64,000 nucleotides of DNA, taken from Spirochaetales bacterium. GTDB taxonomy: Bacteria; Spirochaetota; Spirochaetia; Treponematales; Treponemataceae. Under the pieces are notes generated by a model. That model had not been told where the DNA came from. It worked only from the letters and a program-made list of their open reading frames with translations, and ran no database searches. Where the stretch lies: assembly GCA_003252395.1 (NCBI GenBank), contig QKEL01000007.1, positions 1 through 64,000 on the forward strand, in the 5' to 3' direction. Both the position numbers and the translations under genes were made by a program. Of the stretch, positions 1 to 8,700 are shown piece after piece (the stretch's first letter is position 1; each line of letters starts with the position of its first letter).

Positions 1-1
1 A

Positions 2-121
2 AAGTATAATGGTATTGATAAGAATCACTTCCATTTATTTCTAAAAGAATGTGAGTTTCGTTTCAATTACGGAACACCAAAACAGCAGCTTAAAATATTG
101 CGAAAATGGTGTGGTATTTAG
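2..121 (+). pseudogene. IS1595-family (ISXO2-like) transposase, 3' end only
   Basis: The first bases encode the last 39 residues of a protein that is open at the window edge and stops at 119-121. The peptide contains KYNGIDKNHFHLFLKECEFR, which matches the usual C-terminus of IS1595/ISXO2-type DDE transposases (HLFLKECEFRFN is typical). The rest lies outside the window, so it is not known whether the element is intact. Base composition is AT-rich, like the next 2 kb and unlike the bulk of the window. Confidence 0.72.
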
Positions 122-127
122 ATTTTA

Positions 128-141
128 TCTAGTACAGCCCC
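128..141. repeat. Candidate right terminal inverted repeat of the IS
   Basis: TCTAGTACAGCCCC lies seven bases after the transposase stop; read inward from the outside it begins GGGGCTGTACTAGA, a GGG-type end compatible with IS1595-family termini. The next eight bases (TAATTTTA, 142-149) would be the target duplication. The left end is not visible, so the boundary is an inference. Confidence 0.45.
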
Positions 142-203
142 TAATTTTATGTGGTCGATAGAAGCCAATTTTTAAAATTCTTACAAAAGCAGAAATGCAT
201 ATA

Positions 204-800
204 TCAAGTCCCACAGGTTTCTGTATCAAGAATTCTCATCATTGATTTAAAGCCTTCATCCTGAATTAAGAAAGCTTCTATTTCGCTAATAGTAAAATTT
301 GAAGCCTTAAGAATATATTGCTTAAATCGAAATAAATTTTGAATATTTTGACTTTTGGGAGTACGATCATCTATAAAGTTCAAGTGACTAATTTCAATCC
401 ATTTTTCCTCAAGCAATCTTAGGTAACGAAAATAGTCGTTATGTTTCCATACCTGTATTCCATCTATTTGATTTAAATAAAGCAGAAAAAGCCAGTCGCT
501 TTTATAAACCTCCTGATAAAAGTCCTCCAAAGTTTTTTTGACTTCTTGACCTTTCTGTTTCATAAAATCACAAAAGAAAACAAATAACTCACTAACTTCA
601 TAAAGACGTAAGACATTCTCATTTTCTCTATAGTTAGAAATATCATCACAGGCTATAAGTATCTCATCTGTAATTAAAACATTCGGTAATTCCTCAAATA
701 ATGAAACTAAACTATTTGTTGTAGAAAAAGATTTCTTAAGTTGTAACACATTTCGCTTAACAATCTTTCGTTTCCCAATAAATATTTCTGGTACTTTCAT
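204..800 (-). CDS. Probable immunity protein of the Rhs toxin tip
   Basis: A 198-residue, AT-rich gene of no family I recognise. It is predicted soluble, with no signal peptide or membrane segment, and has a mixed charged and aromatic composition (YRYLRLLEEKWIEIS). Its ATG follows the stop of the upstream toxin-like gene by eight bases, and a GAGGAT ribosome site fills that gap, so the two are co-transcribed and probably translationally coupled. In polymorphic toxin loci the gene directly after the toxin tip is the cognate immunity gene, so that role is inferred purely from position. The low GC, unlike genes beyond 2.4 kb, supports horizontal arrival with the toxin. Confidence 0.6.
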   Translation of the reverse strand: MKVPEIFIGKRKIVKRNVLQLKKSFSTTNSLVSLFEELPNVLITDEILIACDDISNYRENENVLRLYEVSELFVFFCDFMKQKGQEVKKTLEDFYQEVYKSDWLFLLYLNQIDGIQVWKHNDYFRYLRLLEEKWIEISHLNFIDDRTPKSQNIQNLFRFKQYILKASNFTISEIEAFLIQDEGFKSMMRILDTETCGT

Positions 801-808
801 ATATCCTC

Positions 809-1468
809 TTATAATAAACTAAGTACGGCATTTAAGAAATTACTAAACAGGGCTCCTATTCCTGATCCTGTTGGATCAGTTGAAGAATCTGTTTTTGATT
901 CATTTGGAAGTGAATATTCTGGAGCACTCATAAATTTTTCAACAGATTGTTGATATGCGGTTTGATATTCTTGAGAATATTCTTGTTTTGCTTCTTCAAG
1001 CATTGCATTATACGATAATTCATCCTCAGGCACTTTCGTCTTTTCAAATATTTGATAGGTAATCACCCCATCAATAGGTGAAAAGAAAGCTACAGCATCA
1101 TCACCAACTTGCAATACACCATTCACACCAAGATCCGAAGAAGGCCCGGGTATCGCATTTACTCCAAATATATTCAGTAATATCCTATCCCTTGTTCCTT
1201 GTAATTGAGCTTGAATAGCACTCTTCAATGGTTTAATCTCATAATGTGGTGCAGAAGGTTTACCATCTGCATTTTGACCTAAATTAATTATATCTGGTCG
1301 TAGTAAGGTAATACCAGGAATTCGTGGTATCTGTTCTCCATTTGCTTGAAGTACAACTTTCTGAATTGATACATAATTACTACTAACATAATCTTTAGGG
1401 TGTTTTGATTGATAGTAAACACCAATCTCAATATGAATCCGTGTACCTTTCCCGAGCCACTCAGGCAT
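809..1468 (-). CDS. Orphan Rhs C-terminal toxin tip, putative PD-(D/E)xK nuclease
   Basis: The 219-residue frame starts right after an Rhs hallmark: the in-frame codons upstream read NNPLKATDPTGL, the conserved end of the Rhs/YD-repeat core that precedes variable toxin tips. The tip has RPDI near residue 58 and YEIKP near residue 76 followed by a Q-rich helix (QAQLQ), a D...ExK layout typical of restriction-endonuclease-fold toxins. A DNase role is therefore likely but not proven. The first ATG sits at the DPTGL junction with only a weak GGGG upstream, and the Rhs barrel itself is absent, so the cassette looks displaced. It is followed by the putative immunity gene. Composition is AT-rich. 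Confidence 0.65.
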   Translation of the reverse strand: MPEWLGKGTRIHIEIGVYYQSKHPKDYVSSNYVSIQKVVLQANGEQIPRIPGITLLRPDIINLGQNADGKPSAPHYEIKPLKSAIQAQLQGTRDRILLNIFGVNAIPGPSSDLGVNGVLQVGDDAVAFFSPIDGVITYQIFEKTKVPEDELSYNAMLEEAKQEYSQEYQTAYQQSVEKFMSAPEYSLPNESKTDSSTDPTGSGIGALFSNFLNAVLSLL

Positions 1469-1534
1469 TAACCCCGTGGGATCTGTTGCCTTTAGCGGAT
1501 TGTTCCTCCCATACCCATACCAATTTCGAACGAT
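1469..1534 (-). pseudogene. Remnant of Rhs core domain (last 22 codons)
   Basis: In frame with the toxin tip and directly upstream of it lie 22 codons ending NNPLKATDPTGL, with an NWYGYG segment before them; this is the extreme end of the Rhs core. An in-frame TAA at 1535-1537 closes it and no further Rhs sequence is seen in any frame up to the C tract at 1566, so almost all of the parent gene is missing. Confidence 0.7.
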
Positions 1535-1565
1535 TTATAACTATAACAGAAGATGCCGCTTATTA

Positions 1566-1578
1566 CCCCCCCCCCCCC
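1566..1578. repeat. 13-nt homopolymer C tract
   Basis: Thirteen consecutive C (G on the minus strand) lie between the antitoxin stop and the Rhs remnant. Such tracts slip during replication and are common phase-variation sites, but here no intact reading frame spans it. It may mark the rearrangement junction or simply be a slippage-prone intergenic run; sequencing error in its length is also possible. Confidence 0.85.
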
Positions 1579-1584
1579 GTCCAT

Positions 1585-1902
1585 TCAAGTATGAAAAAGC
1601 AAGACCTCTTTCGGCCCGCTATTTTTTGGATCACGGGGGCGAACTTTTATTTCCATATCAAGATCCAACTGAGATAGATACTTAATCAACGTGGAAAGCT
1701 TTATATCGGTTCGGCCTTCAATCCTAGATACTGCGGGCTGAGAGAATCCTTTGATATCAGATTGCTTGACATTGTATTTCTCGCGTAGTTCGGCAAGATT
1801 TAAAAGCAAAAGTTCCTTTTCGAATATTTCGTTTGAACGAGCAATGGACTCATCGCTCATCATACTTTCCATCGATTTCATCGCGTCTTTAACAATAGCC
1901 AT
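1585..1902 (-). CDS. higA: HigA-type XRE antitoxin
   Basis: A 105-residue protein with a helix-turn-helix in its centre-right part: LAELREKYNVKQSDIKGFSQ followed by PAVSRIEGRTDIKLSTLIKY. This is the XRE fold used by HigA antitoxins whose toxin gene comes first. It would bind the toxin and repress the operon. Translation is well supported by AGGAGG six bases before the ATG. The upstream toxin gene is broken (see 1918-2278), so the antitoxin is now solitary. Its C-terminus (PRDPKNSGPKEVL) is ordinary for the family. The gene could still act as a DNA-binding repressor or neutralise related toxins elsewhere. Confidence 0.8.
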   Translation of the reverse strand: MAIVKDAMKSMESMMSDESIARSNEIFEKELLLLNLAELREKYNVKQSDIKGFSQPAVSRIEGRTDIKLSTLIKYLSQLDLDMEIKVRPRDPKNSGPKEVLLFHT

Positions 1903-1917
1903 ATCATGCCTCCTTGT

Positions 1918-2278
1918 TTAATTTAAATCCAGGTATTGCTCATATAGCATTTCTGATTCGGCAATCAATTTTTTTATAGAAACGTTTGTCTTCGGATCCG
2001 CCTTTCACATAACCAGTTAGCAGTAGGCACACCCGATCGCCTGTAAAAAGCAACGCAATACGATATTTTCACCCCTGCGCCTGTACGCGTAATTCTTTCA
2101 AATTCGAATACTTGCTGCCCTTGAGCGTATCCACATAGGGGCGACCCAATGCAGGGCCTTTTTCCAGTAGCAGCTTCACATACGCGCGTACAGCTTCCTG
2201 CACCTGAACCGCTTGAGCTGAAAACCACTCGATATACTCGGTCGTACTTTCAAGCGACCATTTAAGCACTGCTCCCAT
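1918..2278 (-). pseudogene. higB: Broken HigB-type (Gp49-like) toxin
   Basis: Codons from 2278 encode a HigB/phage Gp49-like protein: LLEKGPALGRPYVDTLKGSK and NLKELRVQ are family signatures. At 2069-2071 an in-frame TGA falls where the family usually has an Arg; CGA to TGA is the simplest origin. The same frame then continues with the expected KYRIALLF and GGSEDKRFYKK. At a run of seven A (1969-1975) the frame shifts by one and resumes as LIAESEMLYEQYLDLN, ending at 1918. Two independent lesions make this a true pseudogene; a single sequencing error would not restore it. Confidence 0.82.
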
Positions 2279-2284
2279 ATATAA

Positions 2285-2313
2285 ATTATAACCCCTGCGT
2301 TATATAACGTCAA
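2285..2313 (-). promoter_or_regulatory. Strong sigma70-like promoter of the higBA operon with palindromic operator
   Basis: On the minus strand TTGACG (2308-2313) and TATAAT (2285-2290) are separated by exactly 17 bases. The spacer contains most of the perfect 12-bp palindrome CGTTATATAACG (2298-2309), well placed for HigA autorepression. Transcription would start within a base or two of the higB ATG at 2278, so the message would be leaderless or nearly so. Confidence 0.72.
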
Positions 2314-2630
2314 GGTAATAATTATTCATGTGCAATGGAATGTGCAATGATCTTACCTGTTTCCATATGAGGACATCCGATTACATGTGATAGTTGACAA
2401 AAATGCGTTAATTACCACAAAATATCGGGAATTGGTAAGGATTAAAGCCTGAAAAAGATCTTTTAAGGCGTGGGTCGATGGATTCGAACAGGAAGGTTCG
2501 CCGACCGCAGGGAGGAAAAGCCGCCATGGATGGCGGCGACAGAACCTGGATGCGGCCTGGAAGGAGCGAACACGATGTTCACGACTGCAAGGCGATTCCA
2601 TCGTGGCTCCTGACTTCGTCGCCCCGGCGT
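2314..2630. other. Intergenic junction between AT-rich patch and GC-rich backbone, with palindromes
   Basis: No convincing gene. Composition changes near 2460. From there the DNA carries the perfect hairpin GCCGCCATGGATGGCGGC (2520-2537; 8-bp arms, 2-base centre) and the smaller GAACACGATGTTC (2568-2580; 5-bp arms). Neither is followed by a T run, so they look more like a dispersed palindromic repeat than terminators. Confidence 0.5.
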
Positions 2631-3578
2631 TCACTCTGCCACGGGTATGTACCCCGAATCGTCGGAGCTGATGATGGCGTCGGGCGGCGTGGCGATATAG
2701 AGCGCGATGCCGGCGAGGGCGTCTTCCGGGGTCACGTTGAAATGAACCGTGGAGTAGGTAAAGCCCCCTCCTTGCGCCGTTATGGAGTACGCCCCGTCAG
2801 CGGGGTTGAACCAGCAAACGCCGCCGTCACGGCTCGTAGCGGCCTGCGAGGGATCCGGCTGGGATCGGTCGTTGAAATACACCGGTCCGATCGGATCAAC
2901 GGTCGCGTCGCTCAATAACAGTGCTTGGGCGCCCGGAACCCCGTGGGTTTGGCGGTGATAGATACTGGCCCAACTTTTCCCGACGGTGGTCACTATAGCT
3001 CTCTCCAGTGTCTGCGGGCTCCCCGCAATGGAGCCGAGGAGCGATTCCACCATGGGATTGACCGCGTATCGGTAATACAGGGGATCGATAAACTGGATGG
3101 CAAGATCGGTACGGTCCTCGTCCCCGATCGAGATTACGTTGGACTTCGTGGTCACCCACCCTTCCTTTTCGTACACGAAGGAACAGGAAAGGCTTTGCCC
3201 GCGCGGCTTGATCACGTAGAGGGTCCATAAGCCCTCATCGTCGCTCACGAGATTGAGTTTTTTGGTGACCGGGTATTCGGCTATCCATACCTTTACGCCG
3301 CTCACCGTCGCGTCCCAGTCCAGGTACTCAGGCGGATTCACGCTTACGTCCATCCCGAAGTGGTTCACTTTTCCCTTAAGCGTCACCAATTCCAGATACG
3401 GGATAAAACAGCGGTCCCCGCCTTGATCCGCGCCGCTCAGGTCCAGTACCCGGTCTTGGGGTAGTCCGTCGAGAAGGGCGCTCCGCTCCGGGTATTCGGA
3501 ACTTCCCTGCTGACAGGACAATAATGCGATGCAAGTCAGGCCGCAAAACGCCAATGCCTTAATCGAGTCGGTTCTCAT
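2631..3578 (-). CDS. Lipoprotein with carboxypeptidase-regulatory-like region, function unknown
   Basis: The start at 3578 is preferred because GGAGATC lies just upstream and the protein then opens with a lipoprotein signal peptide ending LLSC (Cys22). The mature 293 residues are rich in beta segments. A C-terminal stretch (VYFNDRSQP, then DGGVCWFNPADGAYSITAQ) resembles the carboxypeptidase-regulatory/Ig-like folds that read out prealbumin-like sandwiches. No catalytic motif is visible. It would be anchored to a membrane facing the periplasm or the surface. It lies downstream, on the same strand, of a GGDEF protein gene but 114 bp away, so co-transcription is uncertain. Confidence 0.72.
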   Translation of the reverse strand: MRTDSIKALAFCGLTCIALLSCQQGSSEYPERSALLDGLPQDRVLDLSGADQGGDRCFIPYLELVTLKGKVNHFGMDVSVNPPEYLDWDATVSGVKVWIAEYPVTKKLNLVSDDEGLWTLYVIKPRGQSLSCSFVYEKEGWVTTKSNVISIGDEDRTDLAIQFIDPLYYRYAVNPMVESLLGSIAGSPQTLERAIVTTVGKSWASIYHRQTHGVPGAQALLLSDATVDPIGPVYFNDRSQPDPSQAATSRDGGVCWFNPADGAYSITAQGGGFTYSTVHFNVTPEDALAGIALYIATPPDAIISSDDSGYIPVAE

Positions 3579-3692
3579 GCGATCTCCTTTACATAGTGAT
3601 TTATGAAAGAGGCTAGCACGTTTTCGTTCGGCAAAGGCGACCAACGGCGCTAAATGGTAAAAAAAATCTGGATTGAGGTGGACGGGACGCGC

Positions 3693-5642
3693 TTACCGGA
3701 TCGCCACGCGATTGCGTCCCGCTTCCTTGGCCTTGTAGCAAGCGATATCCGCGGAAAGCAAAAGGGCGTCAATGCCCTTTATTTCAGGGGTAAGGCCCGC
3801 GAGGCCCATCGAGACGGTAAAGCCGATCTGTTGGTCATCATAACGGAACGAAGAGTTCTCGAAATAGCGGCGAATTTTCTCGGCGATGGTAAAGGCGCCG
3901 GAGACCTCGGTATTCGGGAAGAGGATGGCGAATTCCTCGCCGCCGATCCTCCCGATGGTATCGGTGGTTCGCAATTGGTTCGTCAGAACGGTCGCGAGGA
4001 ACTCCAGGGCCCTGTCGCCCGCGGCGTGTCCGTGGATATCGTTTATCGCCTTAAAATGGTCAATGTCCAAAAAAACCAGGGCCAGTGGCTGGCCGTCCCG
4101 AATCGCGCGGCTTATTTCGTATTCCGCCCGCCCGAGGAAATACCGGCGGTTCCATAACCCGGTCAGGTCGTCGGTGGCCGCGAGCATCTTGAGCCGCTCT
4201 TCCGCCAGGGCCTTTTCGGTTACGTCGGAAAAGGTCCATAGCCTGCCCGTAACGCGGCCGTCCTCGATGAGCGGGCAGGTGAACTGGTCAAGGATAATGC
4301 CGTTTTTCAGGTATATTCGCGTCGTGGCTTCCGCCTCGCCCGGGGCTTCCTCGTTCATGAAGAATTTTTCGTAGTCGGGCATAACCGCCTGCAAGAGGCG
4401 AGAGCGCGTCTCGGCCGTAAAGGTATCGCCCATTACCCGTGGCGGGATCTGCCAGAGCTGCATGAACCGGAGGTTGCGGTGGATTACGCGCATTTGGTCC
4501 GAGAGAACGAGAATGCCGTCGCTCGCCGATTCCAGTATGAGGTTAAGCTCGTACGCCTTGTTGGTTAGGGAAGTCTCGGTCATGCGCTCGATATTTCGGA
4601 TTAACCCCGCGATTTCGCCGTTATAAAGCCGGTATCGCAGCGGCTCGAGGGGCTTTCCGTCGGTAATGTCGGATACGCGGTCCTTGAGCGCCAAAAGCGG
4701 CTTTACGAAACGGGTCTCATGGATGCGGGCCTGGACCACGCCGAGAATCAGGGAAAGCATAAGCATCAGGGTGATAATCCCGATTATCTTGTTTCGTATA
4801 GGCTCGCGTACCTCCGTGAGGTTTGCCGCGGATATGAGAATCCAATCCGTTATCCCGAGCCTCGAATAATAGGCGAGGCGCGTATCAACCCCCGGCAGGG
4901 TATAGGTAATTACGCCCGAGTCTCGGAAAAAGTCCGAGAGGCTACAGGAAGTAAGGTCCTCTATGTTTTTACCGATATATTTCGCGTCCTGGTGAACCAG
5001 GACGGTTCCGTCAAACCCTATTACGTAATTGTTCTGGGTCTCAAAGGTCCGAACCCGATTCAACATACCGTTTATCCCGGCGAGGCTTGAGTCAACAGAG
5101 ACAACCCCGAGGATTTCTCCCTCCGATCTGAGCGTTTCCGATACGGAAAGCAGCCATTCGCCGGTTTTTATGTCCTGGTAAGGGAATCCGATATTAATGC
5201 CGGGACTTTTCCGCAACGCGGCGAGATACCAGGGCCGAATGGTTGCTTTAAACCCCGCGGGTATATCGTAGTCGTTGATGAGGAGGGAACCGTCCTCATA
5301 GCCGGCGTAGCAATACAGGACGTTTGAATTGGATTCCTCCACGAAACGGAAATAATCGAGGGCCCGGGCCCGGCTTTTCGGGTCTTCGCTTTCGCCCCCG
5401 ATTACGTCGGGACTCGCGGCTATTATGCGCACCGTGGCCGCCAACCCCTCCAATTGCGCGTCCATATAGGCCGCGATTTGGCGATTCGAACCGGATATGC
5501 GTTCCGTGGCGCTTTCCATGCCCATTTGGTACATGGCAAGGGATTGAAATACGGTTACCGCCACCGAGATAACGCATAGCATGAGAAGTCCGACAAGGAA
5601 GAATTCGTTTTTGAGGCTAAGCCCTTTATTGCGCATGATCAT
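3693..5642 (-). CDS. Cache-PAS-GGDEF diguanylate cyclase
   Basis: 649 residues making cyclic di-GMP from GTP. Order: N-terminal transmembrane helix (about 12-35), periplasmic dCache sensor to about 285 (RPWYLAALRKSPGINIGFPY is typical), second helix, HAMP-like linker, PAS (about 365-470) and GGDEF. The active site reads GGEEF (about 567-571) and RTTD precedes it by five residues, an intact inhibitory I-site, so feedback by product is expected. Conserved FLDIDHFKAINDIHGH binds metal and base. Two start ATGs occur six bases apart (5642, 5636). The propeller adenylate cyclase gene lies 62 bp upstream on the same strand, suggesting a shared transcript for two second-messenger enzymes. Confidence 0.9.
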   Translation of the reverse strand: MIMRNKGLSLKNEFFLVGLLMLCVISVAVTVFQSLAMYQMGMESATERISGSNRQIAAYMDAQLEGLAATVRIIAASPDVIGGESEDPKSRARALDYFRFVEESNSNVLYCYAGYEDGSLLINDYDIPAGFKATIRPWYLAALRKSPGINIGFPYQDIKTGEWLLSVSETLRSEGEILGVVSVDSSLAGINGMLNRVRTFETQNNYVIGFDGTVLVHQDAKYIGKNIEDLTSCSLSDFFRDSGVITYTLPGVDTRLAYYSRLGITDWILISAANLTEVREPIRNKIIGIITLMLMLSLILGVVQARIHETRFVKPLLALKDRVSDITDGKPLEPLRYRLYNGEIAGLIRNIERMTETSLTNKAYELNLILESASDGILVLSDQMRVIHRNLRFMQLWQIPPRVMGDTFTAETRSRLLQAVMPDYEKFFMNEEAPGEAEATTRIYLKNGIILDQFTCPLIEDGRVTGRLWTFSDVTEKALAEERLKMLAATDDLTGLWNRRYFLGRAEYEISRAIRDGQPLALVFLDIDHFKAINDIHGHAAGDRALEFLATVLTNQLRTTDTIGRIGGEEFAILFPNTEVSGAFTIAEKIRRYFENSSFRYDDQQIGFTVSMGLAGLTPEIKGIDALLLSADIACYKAKEAGRNRVAIR

Positions 5643-5704
5643 TGGCCGTCCGCGCTAGAGTATAATGCACTTCTGGCTGATTGAAAACAATCCGACGCTC
5701 ACCT

Positions 5705-8700
5705 TTATCGCATGCCCTGAAGGGACAATAGCTCCATTTCGCCCTTGCCCTTGATCCCTTCCCTGCCCTTGGACGCCAGAGTGAACCGGCCTTCCAGCAG
5801 ATCGGCGGTTTCCCGAGAAAGGGTTATTTCGCCCGGGGAAGATATGCCCTGCAGCCTGAAGGCGATATTTACCGTATCGCCGAACACGTCAAAGATATAT
5901 TTCTTAATCCCGACCACGCCGCCTACCACGGGGCCCGTATGCATGCCGATTCGGATTTCCCACGGTACGGGGGTCTGTTCTCGGTACGAGGCGAGCCACG
6001 AAAGGGTTTCCAGGGCCGCGGACGCGAGGCGAGCCGCGTCGTCGGCGATTCCCGCGCAATTCTCGCAGGGAGTCAGCCGGGCTACGGCTATATACGCGTC
6101 TCCTACGGTCTTAATTCGCTCGCAGCCGTGGCGGTCCATGATTTCGTCGAAGGCGCCGAATATGGTGTTTAAGGCGTCGATGGTGGCCGCGGGCGACAGC
6201 GCGGCGCTTTTTTCCGTAAAGCCCACGATGTCCGCCACGTACACCGTAACCCCCGGATGAACCCGGGGCTCGGCCTTGCCGTTGTTTTTTAGCTCGGCGG
6301 CAACGTGGGGCGGCAGGACGTTCAGCAAGAGGGATTCGCTCCGCTCGCGTTCTTTCAAGAGGTCCGAGGTACGCAGGCTAACGAGTTTTTCAAGCCGTTC
6401 CTTGCGCCGGGTTATGGCCCTCAGCCGCGCCAGGGTCACCAGATAGCCGAGGGCGAGCAAACAAGCCGCCACCAGGACCATAAAGGGAATGGTCTGCCAA
6501 AAGCGGGGGCGAACGCGAAGCGTTACCCAGGCGCCGAGCGGATTCGCGACGCCGTCGTTGTTCCACGCAGTTACGTGGAAACGGTACTTCCCGGGGGGCA
6601 GGTTCGTGTAGACGGCGCTTCGCTCGCCGTAGGTCGTTATCGGCACGCGGTCATACCCCTCCAAGGCGTAACTGAAGCCCACCTTTTGGGGAATCACGAA
6701 ACTCAGGGCGGTAAAGCCGATACTGACCCGCCGCGTTCCGGCCGGAACGTTCACTTCTATTTCCTTTCCCGCGGGAACGCCGGTGGAGTAGCCGTCGACG
6801 GTTACCTGTTCCACGTACACCGGCGGCGGCGTGGGATTAATCGCGACCGATTTGGGATTATAAACCGAAAGCCCGCTGATGGTCGGAAGGAAAAAGACAC
6901 CGGACGGGCTAATGAAGGCCCATGAGTTCGCCGCGGGCTGACCCGCCAGGCCATCGAGCCGATTGAGTACCCTCACGCGGTTTTTGTTTAAGAGCGCGCC
7001 GGGTTTTAAATTCACGAGCAGCTCGGGGCTGAATACGGCTATGCCCCTGCTCGTTATAAGCCAAAAATCGCCCGATTTCGGGTCCTGCAGGAGTTCGTAC
7101 ACGCTGTCCGAAAGAAGCCCGTCGGTGGCGCGAAAGGTCGTGAAACGGCCGTCGGGATTCACGAGCGAAAGCCCGTCGGAAGTGCAAACCCAAAGGCGCC
7201 TTTCGCTATCCTCGAATACGCGAAAGACCACGTTCCCCGCAAGTCCGTCCTCCACGGTCCACGAACTGAAAGTACCGTCGTCTTCGAGCCGCGCGAGTCC
7301 GCCGCCGTCAAGGCCTATCCACAACCGCTTTTGGGAATCCTCGAATAGCCCCAGGATAAACTCGTTCCGAAGGCCGTCGGCCCGGGTATAGATCCGCCCC
7401 TCGTCCAATAGGCATAAACCGGCGGAGGTTCCGCCCCATATTCGCCCGCGGGAATCTTCCAGGGAAAGCCGGAAGCGGTTTACCGGCAGGTTTTTCTCGG
7501 CCGAAACGCTCTTTCCCGTCGCCCCGTCAAAGCGGTAAAGTCCGAAATTGGAATAGGTAGAAAACCACAAATGACCCCGGGAATCGAGCCTGATTTGCCG
7601 AACCCGGGAGCCCCCGATATCGGCGAGCACCGCTTCCACAGCTGCGGTTCGCCCGGTCGATACGCCGTACGGATCCTCGACCGAGGGCAAAAAGGTGAGT
7701 CCCTGATCCGAACCGACCCAAACGCTGCCGTACCGGTCTTCCACCACGGAGTTCACGGCATTGCCCTTCAAGCCTTCCCTGGTGGTGATATTGAGAAACT
7801 TTCCCGAGGAAAATTTCACGAGGCCGCCCCGCTCCGTACACACCCACAGGCTTTTTTCCCGATCGAGCCACAGGGCGGTCACGCTATTGTTGGGCAAGCC
7901 GTTGACCTCGGAAAAGAGCCGGAAACCGGTCAGATCGCCGTAGGCGAGGCCCTTATCCGTGGCTATCCAGACGGTGCCCTCGCCGTCCACCACGAAATCC
8001 TTAATGGTACCGCCCTTCAGTTCCGGCAATTCGAACCGGCGAACGAGAACGTTCTTTTTGATAACGAAGATATCGCCCATGGCGGTTCCGAGCCAAAGCC
8101 GGCCTTCGCCGTCCTCGAACGCGGCGGTGAAGGACCTATTGGTGAAGTCTTCCAGTCCGGTCGGGTTCCACAGGGCTATGCCGTCCGCGTTGGACAAAAT
8201 AAGCCCGTTGCGATTGGTCCCAGACAGAAGCGAGCCGTCGCTCAGGGGCTGGAGAAAGGTGGAAATGCCCTCGGGAGAGCCGGCGGGGGCAAAGCGGCCG
8301 TCGCTGCCGAAAACCGCGAGCCCGCCGGCGGTTCCCACCCAGAGCGTACCCGAACGGTCAAAACCGAGGGCTCGGATGGAAAGGTCGGGTAAGCCCGATT
8401 CGGTTCCGTACGTCTCGAAGCTACCGTTCCGATAGGCGATAAGGCCATCGGTATTCGTGCCGATCCATACGGTTCCGTCGGGGCCTTCCGCGAGGGAACG
8501 GGCCGAGTTGGACGAAAAACCGTCCCCGCTCGCCTTGTTGTAGACAATAAAGTTCTTTCCGTCGAACCGAATGAGCCCGTCGTAACTGGCGAGCCACATA
8601 TAGCCCGCGCCGTCCTGCAGAACGTCCAACACGTTATTGGAGGGCAGTCCCGTCAGGTCGTCCCAATGGTCCATGATCATCCGCTCGGGCGCCATGCCGG

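Noticed and set aside
1405..1677. Rightward frames across the C tract
   Set aside because: Each crosses the Rhs tip and antitoxin genes on the opposite strand, and gives peptides with a poly-Pro run from the C tract and no domain.
2474..2500. tRNA-like GATTCGAAC sequence
   Set aside because: The T-loop-like bases are there, but the flanking stem does not pair and no acceptor, D or anticodon arm can be built on either strand.
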